From NCBI GenBank assembly GCA_025148965.1, contig CP102273.1, forward strand, positions 1,674,001 to 1,738,000: a DNA stretch of 64,000 bases, written 5' to 3'. The notes beneath the pieces are model-generated. The model worked only from the letters and a program-made list of their open reading frames with translations. It was not told the origin of the DNA and ran no database searches. The stretch comes from Intestinibacter bartlettii (GTDB lineage: Bacteria > Bacillota > Clostridia > Peptostreptococcales > Peptostreptococcaceae). Within the stretch, counting starts at the first letter, position 1. Each line of letters begins with the position of its first letter. Below, piece after piece: positions 45,156 through 54,570 of this stretch. The translations under genes and the position numbers were made by a program.

Positions 45156-45356
45156 GTCTATCTCCTTTTTAATAAATATTTTTTGCAAGATATATTATAC
45201 ATATATAATTTGCTGTGGTCTATGACTTTGTCACATTTTACAATTGTATTTAAATAATATTTATATTTGAAGTAAATAATCATGAATGATAGAATAATAG
45301 AAAATACAAATACATATATTTAATCCAAATTTAAATTACTTATTGGAGGTAGTAAA

Positions 45357-46595
45357 TTGAGTAATAAAAAAGAATTAAAGATAAGCAATAAATCAGACAG
45401 GCCAGACAACATCGTGCTTAGAGACCATTTGCTAATTGAAAAGGCTATGGAATACGAAAAGAGGCTGCCTTCTTTTATGAAAGACTACTTTGTATATTTA
45501 AAAAGCTCCGTCGCAGTTTCGACAAGGGCAGCTTATTTAGAGGATATTATATTCTTTTGTGAATATATCGTAAACGAAAGCGGACTTACTGATAAAGATG
45601 ATATGAAAAACTTGACTGTAGAAGACTTTAAAAATATAAAATCAAGAGATGTTAATTTATTTTTAGGGGACTACTGCCCTAGATATTATAAAGAAAGAGA
45701 AGATCACACATTTGTCTATGAAAATAATAATAGAGCCTTAGCCAGAAAAAAATCATCTATCTCTACCCTTTTTAAATTCCTTTATAGAAACGAACAGCTT
45801 CCAACCAACATAACTGATGGCTTTAATCCTATAAAGCTCCCAAAACCGCAACCAGACGCTATAAAGAGGCTTGATATTGATGAAGTTATGGTTATGTTAG
45901 ATGCTGTTGAAAGTGGCGAGGGACTAACTGAAAAGGAAAAAGTATATTGGGAAAAGACAAAACTTCGTGACAAAGCAATACTTGCCTTATTTGTTACATA
46001 CGGACTTAGATTAAACGAGCTTCGTGAACTTAATATATCATCATTTAATTTTTCAAGGGGCGAATTTAAAATATATAGAAAACGCGGTAAAGAAGTTTTA
46101 ATGCCTATAAATAAAACTTGTGAAAATGTAGTAATAGATTATATAAATTACGAAAGACCAAAGTCGGAAGATTTGCCAGAAGATGTACAAGATGCCCTAT
46201 TTTTATCACTACAGAGAAAACGCCTTACACCAAGAGCTATAAGACAGCTTGTTAAAAAGTATACCTCTATTTGTATGCATACTTCTCGCGATAAAGGATA
46301 CTCTCCACACAAGCTTAGAGCAACGGCTGCGACTTCTCTAATCCAATCTGGATTTTCAATATACGATGTAAAGGCATTATTAGACCACGACAACGTAACT
46401 ACAACACAATTATATGCAGCTCATAAGAAAAATATAAAACGAGATATAGTAAATAACTTTGAATGGTTAGACGAAAAGGAAGAAGTTAGCTTAGATGATA
46501 TAAAAGCTTCAGATAATGAATCTAATAATAATTTAGAAGCTGATGATGTCAATATAGATACAGAAGCTGATATAAAAAACGAAAATCAAGAATAG
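45357..46595 (+). CDS. XerS-like tyrosine recombinase
   Basis: A 412-aa tyrosine recombinase. Core-binding domain about 30-150, catalytic domain about 180-370. Catalytic Arg is in TYGLRLNELREL, HxxR in SPHKLRAT, and the Tyr in TTQLYAAHKK; the usual GH of box III is DH (LDHDN). An acidic Asn/Glu/Asp-rich tail follows. The long insert before the catalytic domain recalls XerS, the single chromosome-dimer resolvase of streptococci, but clostridia usually use XerC/D. TTG start behind GGAGG. It lies upstream of lexA, a neighbourhood seen in clostridia, so it may be chromosomal rather than a mobile element. Confidence 0.8.
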   Translation: MSNKKELKISNKSDRPDNIVLRDHLLIEKAMEYEKRLPSFMKDYFVYLKSSVAVSTRAAYLEDIIFFCEYIVNESGLTDKDDMKNLTVEDFKNIKSRDVNLFLGDYCPRYYKEREDHTFVYENNNRALARKKSSISTLFKFLYRNEQLPTNITDGFNPIKLPKPQPDAIKRLDIDEVMVMLDAVESGEGLTEKEKVYWEKTKLRDKAILALFVTYGLRLNELRELNISSFNFSRGEFKIYRKRGKEVLMPINKTCENVVIDYINYERPKSEDLPEDVQDALFLSLQRKRLTPRAIRQLVKKYTSICMHTSRDKGYSPHKLRATAATSLIQSGFSIYDVKALLDHDNVTTTQLYAAHKKNIKRDIVNNFEWLDEKEEVSLDDIKASDNESNNNLEADDVNIDTEADIKNENQE

Positions 46596-46644
46596 ACTTA
46601 TAAATTAATTAGTATAGCTAATCCTTGAAATTTTCTAAAAACAA

Positions 46645-46683
46645 GAACAAATGTTTGTATATAAAAAAGCATTATGGTACAAT
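46645..46683 (+). promoter_or_regulatory. lexA promoter with LexA operator
   Basis: GAACAAATGTTT (46645-46656) matches the clostridial SOS box GAAC-N4-GTTT. TTGTAT (46655-46660) and TACAAT (46678-46683) are 17 bp apart, and the SOS box touches the -35, as expected for autorepression. Confidence 0.75.
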
Positions 46684-46747
46684 ATAATAAATAGTAAAGT
46701 CAAAATGAAAATTACTTTACAAATAAAAAAAGAAATGAGTGATTTTT

Positions 46748-47386
46748 ATGAATTCAAATACATTAACAAATAAACAACTCATGATTTTAGAATTTATTAA
46801 GGAACAACTTTTATCTAAAGGATATCCACCTTCAGTCAGAGAGATTTGTCAAGCTGTAGGTCTTAAATCTACATCAACTGTTCACTCTCATCTAAACAAA
46901 CTCGAAAAATTAGGATACATAAGACGTGACCCTACAAAACCGAGAGCGATAGAAATATTAGATGGTGGAAATGTTTTTGTAAATAACAATAATACAATGC
47001 AAGAAATGATAAATCTTCCTCTAGTAGGTCAAGTAACTGCTGGTGAACCGATTTTAGCACAACAAAATATCCAAGAATATATACCACTACCTGCTCAACT
47101 TATAAAAGGTAATGATACATTCCTTCTAAAAGTAAAAGGGGAAAGTATGATAAATGCTGGTATTTTAAATAACGACTATGTTGTAGTCGATAAAGGTTCT
47201 ACAGCTTCTAACTCACAAATAGTAGTAGCCCTAGTAAATAAAGAATCTGCTACTGTAAAGAGATTTTTCAAAGAAGGAAGCACAGTTAGACTTCAACCAG
47301 AAAACGAATTTATGGAACCTATCATTTTGAATGAAAGAGATGTTGAAATTGTTGGAACTGTTACAGGTGTATTTAGAGTATTATAA
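46748..47386 (+). CDS. lexA: SOS repressor LexA
   Basis: A 212-aa LexA. The N-terminal winged helix (1-65) contains GYPPSVREICQAVGLKSTST. The self-cleavage site is A98-G99 (VTAGEP), and the Ser133 (GESM) and Lys171 (ATVKRF) dyad is intact. RecA-stimulated cleavage derepresses the SOS genes. The ATG at 46748 is used; a GTG three codons earlier is possible. An SOS box overlaps its promoter. Confidence 0.95.
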   Translation: MNSNTLTNKQLMILEFIKEQLLSKGYPPSVREICQAVGLKSTSTVHSHLNKLEKLGYIRRDPTKPRAIEILDGGNVFVNNNNTMQEMINLPLVGQVTAGEPILAQQNIQEYIPLPAQLIKGNDTFLLKVKGESMINAGILNNDYVVVDKGSTASNSQIVVALVNKESATVKRFFKEGSTVRLQPENEFMEPIILNERDVEIVGTVTGVFRVL

Positions 47387-47397
47387 TGCGAAATAAA

Positions 47398-47435
47398 ATA
47401 AAGCTTACTTAACGTATTTAGTAGGCTTTATTTTT
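47398..47435 (+). terminator. Terminator after lexA
   Basis: ATAAAGCTTACT pairs with AGTAGGCTTTAT (one G-U), followed by TTTT. Confidence 0.8.
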
Positions 47436-47680
47436 ATGTGATTCTATATTGTGTTTTTATATTAATTTATTGTATATATAAAAATCACACCCTTTAAAAA
47501 CGTATTTTATTTAACTTTTTACTTTTCAATATTCGTGAAAGTCTCAAAAATCCTCGCAGTAATAATTTTGACCATCTTAAAAATATACATACCCATACGA
47601 ACATTATCCATTTTAACTTATATATATTTTTTAAAACTATAAATCATTATATACCAAATATATATACAAAATTCTAAAAC
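47436..47680. other. Gene-free spacer between lexA and deoD
   Basis: About 245 bp of AT-rich DNA between two converging genes and their terminators. I see no gene or clear motif. Confidence 0.5.
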
Positions 47681-47716
47681 AAAAAGGCATATACCTATAT
47701 AGTTACATGCCTTTTT
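47681..47716 (-). terminator. Terminator after deoD
   Basis: AAAAAGGCAT pairs with ATGCCTTTTT around a 16-nt loop; the deoD stop is 13 bp away. Confidence 0.75.
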
Positions 47717-47728
47717 AATATCTTATTA

Positions 47729-48448
47729 TTAAGCTAAACTTAAAGCTATTTTCATCATATTAGTGAAAGCAGTTTGTCTTTCAGCTGATGTAGTTTCAAG
47801 TCCTCTTAATGGACAGTCAGATATAGTTACTATACAAAGAGCGTTAACTCCTGCTCTAGCTGCATTCATGTAAAGAGCTGCTGCTTCCATTTCTACACAA
47901 AGAGCGCCCATTTTTTGCCATGATTTTAATCCTTCAAGCCCATTATCTCCGTAGAATACATCACTTGATACTATGTTTCCTACAGTTGTTTCTATATTTA
48001 ATTCGCGACCTGCATTTACAGCTTTTTCTAATAATTCGAAGCTTGCTGTAGGTGCATATGTACCTGGTAAGTTGTATTGAGTTGAATAGTTTGAATCAGT
48101 AGAAGCTGCCATACCTATTACAACATCATGTAAGTTTAATTTATCGCTTATAGCTCCTGCAGAACCTATTCTTATAAGATTTTTAACACCGTAGAAATGT
48201 ATTAACTCATAAGAGTATATTCCCATTGATGGCATACCCATTCCTGAACCTTGAACAGATATTCTTTTTCCATTATAGTATCCTGTATATCCGTACATAC
48301 CTCTTACAGTGTTGTATTGAACAACATCTTCTAAGAAAGTTTCAGCTATAAATTTAGCTCTTAGTGGATCTCCTGGTAATAATACTGTTTCTGCTATATC
48401 TCCAACTTTTGCTTCTAAATGCGGAGTTGGTACTGGTGATTTACTCAT
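47729..48448 (-). CDS. deoD: Purine-nucleoside phosphorylase
   Basis: A 239-aa hexameric PNP of the DeoD type. The N-terminus [27 protein letters not shown], the phosphate site GSGMGMPS, the purine site in SSDVFYG and EMEAAALY are all typical. It splits (deoxy)purine nucleosides to base and (deoxy)ribose-1-phosphate. AGGAGG precedes the ATG. A palindrome lies just downstream of its promoter, suggesting a specific repressor. Confidence 0.95.
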   Translation of the reverse strand: MSKSPVPTPHLEAKVGDIAETVLLPGDPLRAKFIAETFLEDVVQYNTVRGMYGYTGYYNGKRISVQGSGMGMPSMGIYSYELIHFYGVKNLIRIGSAGAISDKLNLHDVVIGMAASTDSNYSTQYNLPGTYAPTASFELLEKAVNAGRELNIETTVGNIVSSDVFYGDNGLEGLKSWQKMGALCVEMEAAALYMNAARAGVNALCIVTISDCPLRGLETTSAERQTAFTNMMKIALSLA

Positions 48449-48493
48449 ATTGATTTCCTCCTATATATGAATTAGTAATTTTTATATTTATGT

Positions 48494-48547
48494 AGTATAG
48501 ATTGCTCTATACTCAGTACAATATTATATTATATATTATATACTCAA
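48494..48547 (-). promoter_or_regulatory. deoD promoter with operator-like palindrome
   Basis: On the minus strand TTGAGT (48542-48547) and TATTGT (48518-48523) are 18 bp apart. Directly after the -10 lies AGTATAGA-TTGC-TCTATACT (48494-48513), a perfect 8-bp inverted repeat in operator position. Confidence 0.6.
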
Positions 48548-48626
48548 TTAGATATATATATAAATACAAATTTTCTATGTTAATTTTTTACATTTTAAAG
48601 AGTTTCAGAATAAAGATAAATTAAAA

Positions 48627-48651
48627 GGGAACTATATGAGATTATAGTCCC
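48627..48651 (-). terminator. Hairpin after the membrane-anchored gene
   Basis: GGG-A-ACTATA pairs with TATAGT-CCC; TTTTAATTT follows on the minus strand. Confidence 0.55.
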
Positions 48652-48685
48652 CTGGATTTTTTGTATTCAATTTTAAATTCATGAG

Positions 48686-49204
48686 TTAATTATTTACAAC
48701 GCTATTTCCTTCTTTTTCTCTTTCAACCATTAATATGAATCTCTTCATTTGAATAATTTTACTTCTTACTTCATTAGATTCAACATGCTTCATATATGGA
48801 ACATAGCCTACTGCATATTCATTACCATCAACTACACGTAAGTTTAAGTCAACCTTATCTATATAAGTTTGATTATCTAGCGTTAATGACGGAGAAATAA
48901 CACTACTATTTTTATCTGCTCTTATATGATAATGTATATTTAAATCTAAAACTTCATCTAATGTAAATTTATGTAATGTTACATTATTAGAATCTAATAG
49001 ATATACACAATTATCTTTTCCTAAAGCGATATTAGGACTTCCTTCATTCCCAAAAATCATAAATTTAACGTTTTCAGAAAGGATTTTCTTTACTTTATTT
49101 TTTGATTTTTGTTCTCTTTGATGTTTACTTTCTAGCGCATAGTATATAATAATTCCTATTACTGCGATAGTGGCTAAAATTTTTATTAAGTTGTCCATTG
49201 TCAT
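48686..49204 (-). CDS. Membrane-anchored protein of unknown function
   Basis: A 172-aa protein with one N-terminal helix (about 4-23) followed by a charged stretch (ESKHQREQKSKNKVKK) and a soluble domain of beta character (FMIFGNEGSPNIALGK, VYLLDSNNVTLHKF, IDKVDLNLRVV). Topology suggests a cytoplasmic domain anchored to the membrane. I recognise no family. Start ATG behind GAGGGGGG. It lies downstream of the VanRS-like operon's far end but has its own terminator. Confidence 0.6.
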   Translation of the reverse strand: MTMDNLIKILATIAVIGIIIYYALESKHQREQKSKNKVKKILSENVKFMIFGNEGSPNIALGKDNCVYLLDSNNVTLHKFTLDEVLDLNIHYHIRADKNSSVISPSLTLDNQTYIDKVDLNLRVVDGNEYAVGYVPYMKHVESNEVRSKIIQMKRFILMVEREKEGNSVVNN

Positions 49205-49305
49205 GATTCATTCCCCCCTCTTATGAAACACTTCTTACTTAAAGTATAGTCTACTTTTGTACAAAAAAAAAGTTACATTTTGGAAATATTTTCAAAAATA
49301 CAAAA

Positions 49306-49336
49306 AAATCATCAAAAAACTGGTCTTTGATGATTT
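49306..49336 (-). terminator. Terminator of the two-component operon
   Basis: AAATCATCAAA pairs with TTTGATGATTT (11 bp), with a seven-T run on the minus strand. Confidence 0.8.
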
Positions 49337-49392
49337 TTTAAAGTCAAAATAATGAAATAACTTACGAAAATTAGTTTTCATAAGTAGAATTT

Positions 49393-50535
49393 TTAACTAT
49401 TTTTGTTTTCGTTTTTAATTTTTTTATCTAAAAGTGGCAACATAACTTTAAATATTGTCTTTTCTCCATCACTTTGCGCATTTATTATTCCACCATGAAG
49501 TGTTACTATGCTTTTAGTAATAGCAAGTCCAAGACCTGAACCACCATCATTTTTATTTCTAGACTTCTCTACTCTATAAAATTTATCAAATATATAGGGA
49601 AGCTCAACAGATGGTATAGGATTTCCATAGCTTACTACATCTACTACAGCATAACTTCCTTTTTTATATGCATATATATCTAAAAACTCTCCCGTTCCGT
49701 ATTTAATACCATTATTTATTAGGTTTTGAAACACTCTAACTAATTTATTCGGATCAGCGCATATTATGAGTTTATCCTCAGAAAAGAAGCTTCTCTCTTT
49801 AATTTTCTCGCTTTGAAATTGGTATCCAAATTGGAATATAATTTGATTTAGAAGTTCAACTAAATCTATTTCTATTTTATCAAGCGTTATAGAGTTATTT
49901 TGGACCTTTGTAAGCTCAAATAAATCGTTTATAAGTACTTCTAGTTCTTTTGACTTTTGATAAGCTATATCTACATAATATCTAAGCTGAACTTCATCTC
50001 TATATTTATCTTCATTTATAAGACCTAAATATCCTTTTATTGAAGTTAAAGGCGTTCTTAAATCATGTGATACATTTGTTATAAGGTCAGCCTTTGTTTG
50101 CTGTGCCTTTCTCTCTTGTACAGTAACATCTTTTAGAAGTCTAGATATAATATTTATATTGTCTCCTAAAATCTTTGTATCTCCCTTACAATCTATGTCT
50201 ATAACTTTATCCAAGTCTCCTGCTGCCATTTGATTTGTAGCTTCTACAATTTTTGCAAGGCTGACAAAAGTTTTTCTCATAAATAAGAAATATGTAACAA
50301 ATGTACATATAGCAATAATTAAATAATTTAAATTACGATCAAGTCCTGTTTGAGCTCTAAAAAGCATAAAGAATTTTATTGCATCTACAACAGTACCTCC
50401 GTATTGGCTATTGTATCTATAATATATATCTAATACTATTTTCAATACTCCAAATACAACTGAGACTAATATAAGGCTGAAAATAAAATAAGCTATAGGT
50501 AATATAGCATAATAAAATGCCTTTTTATTTTTCAA
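49393..50535 (-). CDS. Sensor histidine kinase, VanS-like
   Basis: A 380-aa kinase. TM1 is at about 8-33, an extracellular loop follows to about 70, TM2 is at about 72-90, then HAMP, HisKA with the phospho-His in NVSHDLRTPL and HATPase with NGIKYG and GSGLGLAI. The layout and loop size fit VanS- or ResE-like kinases. The TTG at 50535 is chosen since GGGGAG lies 12 bases upstream; an earlier TTG abuts that site. It overlaps the regulator gene by 11 nt. The target is unknown; no vancomycin resistance genes are near. Confidence 0.85.
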   Translation of the reverse strand: MKNKKAFYYAILPIAYFIFSLILVSVVFGVLKIVLDIYYRYNSQYGGTVVDAIKFFMLFRAQTGLDRNLNYLIIAICTFVTYFLFMRKTFVSLAKIVEATNQMAAGDLDKVIDIDCKGDTKILGDNINIISRLLKDVTVQERKAQQTKADLITNVSHDLRTPLTSIKGYLGLINEDKYRDEVQLRYYVDIAYQKSKELEVLINDLFELTKVQNNSITLDKIEIDLVELLNQIIFQFGYQFQSEKIKERSFFSEDKLIICADPNKLVRVFQNLINNGIKYGTGEFLDIYAYKKGSYAVVDVVSYGNPIPSVELPYIFDKFYRVEKSRNKNDGGSGLGLAITKSIVTLHGGIINAQSDGEKTIFKVMLPLLDKKIKNENKNS

Positions 50536-51238
50536 TTTTATAACCAACTCCCCACACTGTGTGAATTATTTTTTCGCCATTTAAATGTTTATCTAGCTTA
50601 TCTCTAAGTCTACTAATATGAACCATTACAGTGTTGTTTGATTGGAAGTATTTCTCTTTCCATACTTTTTCAAATATCTCCTCAGATGAAAATACTCTAC
50701 CTTTATTGCTTGCCATTAAATAAAGTATGTCAAACTCTCTCGCTGTAAGAGATATTTCTTCTCCATCTGCAACTACTCTATGTCTAGTTTTGTCTATAGT
50801 AAGCGAACCAACATTTATTAAATCACTTTCTTCAGAGGAATTATTGTTGTTTAAATAGTAGCTTCTTCTAAGAAGTGCTTTAACCCTTACTGTAAACTCT
50901 AATGGATTAAAAGGCTTTGTCATATAGTCATCTGCACCTGTCATAAGGCCTTGTATCTTATCCATATCCTCAGATTTTGCGCTCAACATTAAAATAGGCA
51001 TATTTTTATTTTGTCTTACTTTTTTACATACCTCTATACCGTTAACTTTAGGCATCATTATATCTAAAACTAATAAATCAACATCCTCATTTTCTATTAT
51101 ATCTAAAGCTTCTTGGCCATCTTTCGCTTTTACAACTTTATAGCCTTCGTTTAGAAGGTATATTTCAAGTAAATCTCTTATTTCTTTTTCATCATCTGCA
51201 ACTAATATTTTATTATTCAAGTCAAACCATCCTTTCAA
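50525..51238 (-). CDS. OmpR-family response regulator, VanR-like
   Basis: A 237-aa regulator. Receiver with VADDEKE, phospho-Asp in LVLDIMMP and Lys in MTKPF; winged helix with SLTAREFDILYLMASNKG and the final TVWGVGYKIEK. The ATG at 51238 has AAGGAGG 10 bases upstream; a TTG six codons later, behind AAAGGA, would match the usual short N-terminus and is equally plausible. It is the first gene of the operon with the kinase. Confidence 0.9.
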   Translation of the reverse strand: MKGWFDLNNKILVADDEKEIRDLLEIYLLNEGYKVVKAKDGQEALDIIENEDVDLLVLDIMMPKVNGIEVCKKVRQNKNMPILMLSAKSEDMDKIQGLMTGADDYMTKPFNPLEFTVRVKALLRRSYYLNNNNSSEESDLINVGSLTIDKTRHRVVADGEEISLTAREFDILYLMASNKGRVFSSEEIFEKVWKEKYFQSNNTVMVHISRLRDKLDKHLNGEKIIHTVWGVGYKIEK

Positions 51239-51360
51239 TTCCTCCTTAACATATATTAATCTATATATTAAAGAAAAATAATATAAAAATATATACTATA
51301 TCCTTACATAATTATAAATTATTTTTACGAAATATTAAATTACATTTTTGTCATATCAAT

Positions 51361-51407
51361 AAAAAAAGAAATAAGTTTACCGTAACACCATTATGTAAAC
51401 TCATTTC
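51361..51407 (-). terminator. Terminator of the 141-aa protein gene
   Basis: A 13-bp stem with one G-U between 51368-51380 and 51395-51407; TTTTTTT follows on the minus strand. Confidence 0.8.
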
Positions 51408-51463
51408 CAAAATCAATCACTTTATACTATATTTTAAATTATACAAATTATATAAAATTTAAA

Positions 51464-51889
51464 TTAATTGTATAATTCGCCTAATATTTCTTTTGCAAAA
51501 TGATTTATAACTACTAAATCATCTTTTATCTCACTTTTATCTATAAGTCCTGTAAATATATTTGAATTTCTAACTTCAAGAAGCATAAAACTGTTTATCT
51601 TACATAAAGATAGTATATATGAATAATCATCGTCTATTATAAAAGCATTTTCAAAATCATAATCTTTTTTTACTATATCGAAGTTATCACCATATGTACC
51701 TTGTTCTGTATTGACTATTGGCAAATATTTATGAAATTGACTTATAGCATGTGCTTTTTCATATCTAACTTTCAGTCTTTCTTCTTGCGATAAATCAAAG
51801 TAGCTTTTTCCAAATATTGAAGCTACTAAGTTGTTTAAATTTTTAAGTTTAAATTGTTGTCCCTGAATTATTACTACTAATGGATCCAT
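51464..51889 (-). CDS. Hypothetical cytoplasmic protein
   Basis: A 141-aa soluble protein without signal or membrane segment. It begins MDPLVVIIQGQQFKLKNLNN and has an aromatic, acidic second half (IIDDDYSYILSLCKI). No motif or family is recognised. ATG behind AGGGGGA; monocistronic between two hairpins. Confidence 0.6.
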   Translation of the reverse strand: MDPLVVIIQGQQFKLKNLNNLVASIFGKSYFDLSQEERLKVRYEKAHAISQFHKYLPIVNTEQGTYGDNFDIVKKDYDFENAFIIDDDYSYILSLCKINSFMLLEVRNSNIFTGLIDKSEIKDDLVVINHFAKEILGELYN

Positions 51890-51928
51890 CTTATCTCCCC
51901 CTAATATTTATCTTTATATTTATAATTA

Positions 51929-51969
51929 TATAAGAAGCTTAAGATTTGTTAAGCATTAAGCTTCTTATA
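51929..51969 (-). terminator. 14-bp hairpin after rtcB
   Basis: TATAAGAAGCTTAA pairs with TTAAGCTTCTTATA; the T-rich tail on the minus strand is weak. Confidence 0.55.
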
Positions 51970-52001
51970 TAGATATTTACCCCTAAATAAGTATTTTTAC
52001 C

Positions 52002-53222
52002 CTAATTGCTCTTAAAATTGTATATAGGTTTTATTATTTTTGTTATTTCTACAGTATCATAAATATTATTTATAATCTCTTCAATAGGTTTATAAGCCTG
52101 TGGGGCCTCGTCTAGCGTTTTGACATTTACACAAGTTGTAAAAATATCTTTCATAGTTTCTTTATAGTCATTCATGTGTATTTTATTTTTCGCCTCTGCT
52201 CTTGATAGTATTCTACCTGCCCCATGTGGCGCTGAAAAGTTCCAATTTGGATTTCCTTTACCTTTTCCTATTATGACGCCATCTCTCATATTTATAGGGA
52301 TTAATAAATCTTCCCCCTCATATGCCGATATAGCCCCTTTTCTTAAAAAGCCTTTTTCTACCTCTATATAATTATGTATACTCTCAAATTTATTTAATTT
52401 ATCGTAATCTAGTCCCATAAACTCTACTATTCTTCTCGCCATAATCTCTCTGTTTTTAGTTGCATATTTTTGTACAATATCCATATCGTGAAGATAGTCC
52501 TCTAAATCTTTGCCTTCAACATAACATAAATCTTTTGGAACCTTACTTTTCACTCTAAAAGATTCTTTAAGCTTCTTAAGATCTTTTTCAATTCTCTTTT
52601 TCTTGCCAGAGCTTTTATAAGACTCTATAAGTTCTTTAGCTTTTATCTCATATTCATCACTTATATAATTTAAAGACTCATATCCTACATTTTGATAGTA
52701 ATTTGCCACTTGAAGTCCTAAATTTCTGCTACCAGAGTGAATAACTAAATATTTATTATCATTTTCATCCTTATCTATCTCAATAAAATGATTTCCTCCT
52801 CCAAGCGAACCTAAAGCCCTATTAAATTCCTCAATCTTTTTAGGCATTTTATCTATACATCTTACTTTTGATATTTCGTCTAAATAATCGACTACAGCTT
52901 TGTTGTTTATTTTAAATCCATGAGGTATTTTATTTTTTATAAAATCATCTATCTTTTCTAAATCGAGCTTAATATCAGAAAGTTCAACACATAAAACTCC
53001 ACAACCTATATCTACACCTACTAAATTTGGAACTATCTTATCCTTTATAGTCATAGTAGTCCCTATAACACATCCTGCCCCTTTGTGGCAATCTGGCATT
53101 ATTTTCACACTAGAGTTTTTTACAAACTCTTGATTAAGCAAAACTTTTACTTGAGATATAGTTTCTTTATCTATATTTTCCGTAAATACTTCTGCCTCGT
53201 TAAAATCACCTTTTATAATCAT
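52002..53222 (-). CDS. rtcB: RNA-splicing ligase RtcB
   Basis: A 406-aa GTP- and Mn-dependent RNA ligase that joins 2',3'-cyclic phosphate or 3'-phosphate to 5'-OH ends. Metal ligands are in MPDCHKGAGCVIG, GVDIGCGVLC and GGGNHFIE. The guanylated His is in SAPHGAGRILSR (about 334). Most family members have around 480 residues; this shorter form is common in Firmicutes. No archease or rtcA neighbour is present. ATG behind AAAGGGG; monocistronic. Confidence 0.92.
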   Translation of the reverse strand: MIIKGDFNEAEVFTENIDKETISQVKVLLNQEFVKNSSVKIMPDCHKGAGCVIGTTMTIKDKIVPNLVGVDIGCGVLCVELSDIKLDLEKIDDFIKNKIPHGFKINNKAVVDYLDEISKVRCIDKMPKKIEEFNRALGSLGGGNHFIEIDKDENDNKYLVIHSGSRNLGLQVANYYQNVGYESLNYISDEYEIKAKELIESYKSSGKKKRIEKDLKKLKESFRVKSKVPKDLCYVEGKDLEDYLHDMDIVQKYATKNREIMARRIVEFMGLDYDKLNKFESIHNYIEVEKGFLRKGAISAYEGEDLLIPINMRDGVIIGKGKGNPNWNFSAPHGAGRILSRAEAKNKIHMNDYKETMKDIFTTCVNVKTLDEAPQAYKPIEEIINNIYDTVEITKIIKPIYNFKSN

Positions 53223-53477
53223 AAAAACACCCCTTTTAAAATTTTAAATTTAAGGATATATTATTAATATTAACTGATATGGATTTTAAATGCCATAAAT
53301 TTAAGTATTAAATTCAAAAATATATTTTTAAAATAATATTATATATAAACTAATTTATTTGTAATAAAAAATATGGTTTTTATTACTAATTTGTAATAAA
53401 ACTGTAAGATTAGCTATAGGATATCTATGGTATACTTTAACTATTAAAAACTCGAACAAAGATTAAGGTGGTGAATT

Positions 53478-54467
53478 ATGAATACTATAAATCCAAAAAT
53501 AAGTGTCATAGTTCCTGTTTACAATACATCAACTTATTTAAGAAGATGCCTTGATTCTATATTAGAACAAGATTTTACATCTTATGAAGTTATATGTGTA
53601 AACGACGGTTCTACGGACAACTCTCTTGAAATTTTAAGGGAATATGAAAAAAAATCAGAAAAAATCAAAGTTATAAATCAAGTAAATAGCGGCGTTGCAA
53701 AAACTCGCAACACAGCACTTAAACATGCAAAGGGAGATTATCTTGCTTTTTTAGACAGTGATGACTTTGTAAGAGAAAATTATTTAAGCAGACTATACGA
53801 TGCGGCAATAGATACTAGAAGCGACATTGTTATCTGTAATTTCTATAGATATTACGAACAAATAAACTTAGCTAAACCTGTATTTTATAAATTCAGAAGA
53901 GGAGTATTCAATAAATACGACATATTAAAGGGGTTAATTCCAGATAACTTAATCCACTCTTATTTGTGGAACAAGCTATGGAAAAGAGAGATATTTGAAG
54001 ATTTTAATTCATTTCCAGATATGAAATTTGAAGATTTGGCTATTATGTCACAGCTTATATATAAAGCAGACAAAATAGCTGTTATAAACGATGCTCTTTA
54101 TTACTACAGAATTAGAAAAACTAGCATAGTTAGAAATATATGTCTTCAAACACAAAATGACTATATGAAGGCATACGCACTTATTAGATTATTTTTAAAA
54201 GATACTGGAGAATACTCTAGATTAAAAAGATATTATTTCTATTTCTCACTTAAAGCTTATATAGTTATGCTAGCAGTAAATATTATGTTATTTAAAGAAT
54301 ATCCATCATTTAAATTATTTTTACAAAATACTATGTCTATAAAATCATTTATGAAAGCTTGTAGAGAAGATAATTTTAAAATGACTAAGGAAGATATACT
54401 AAATTACAATGTACTCTCATCAGAAGTAAAAATGAGTATTTTAAATGCAAATAAAGTCTCGAAATAA
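53478..54467 (+). CDS. Family 2 glycosyltransferase
   Basis: A 329-aa GT-A fold enzyme. It starts ISVIVPVYNTSTYLRRCLDSIL, has the nucleotide site VCVNDGSTDNS and the metal-binding LDSDDF near 95. The C-terminal 100 residues include a hydrophobic helix (YFYFSLKAYIVMLAVNIML), so it may sit at the membrane. The sugar and acceptor are unknown; such enzymes often decorate teichoic acids or surface glycans. Standalone gene. Confidence 0.85.
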   Translation: MNTINPKISVIVPVYNTSTYLRRCLDSILEQDFTSYEVICVNDGSTDNSLEILREYEKKSEKIKVINQVNSGVAKTRNTALKHAKGDYLAFLDSDDFVRENYLSRLYDAAIDTRSDIVICNFYRYYEQINLAKPVFYKFRRGVFNKYDILKGLIPDNLIHSYLWNKLWKREIFEDFNSFPDMKFEDLAIMSQLIYKADKIAVINDALYYYRIRKTSIVRNICLQTQNDYMKAYALIRLFLKDTGEYSRLKRYYFYFSLKAYIVMLAVNIMLFKEYPSFKLFLQNTMSIKSFMKACREDNFKMTKEDILNYNVLSSEVKMSILNANKVSK

Positions 54468-54494
54468 ATCTTTATTCTAAGTATAGTTAGATAT

Positions 54495-54531
54495 AAAAAA
54501 CCTCCCTTAAAATCTCTAAAGGGAGGTTTTT
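54495..54531. terminator. Terminator after the glycosyltransferase gene
   Basis: AAAACCTCCCTT pairs with AAGGGAGGTTTT (12 bp), with T-runs on both strands. The adenosyltransferase gene converges on it. Confidence 0.87.
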
Positions 54532-54570
54532 ATGTTATAGTAAGCTGTATGTGAAGCTTATATTATATAC

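Noticed and set aside
49393-51238. Vancomycin-resistance regulatory pair
   Set aside because: The kinase and regulator resemble VanS/VanR, but no vanHAX, vanG or vanY-like gene is within the window.
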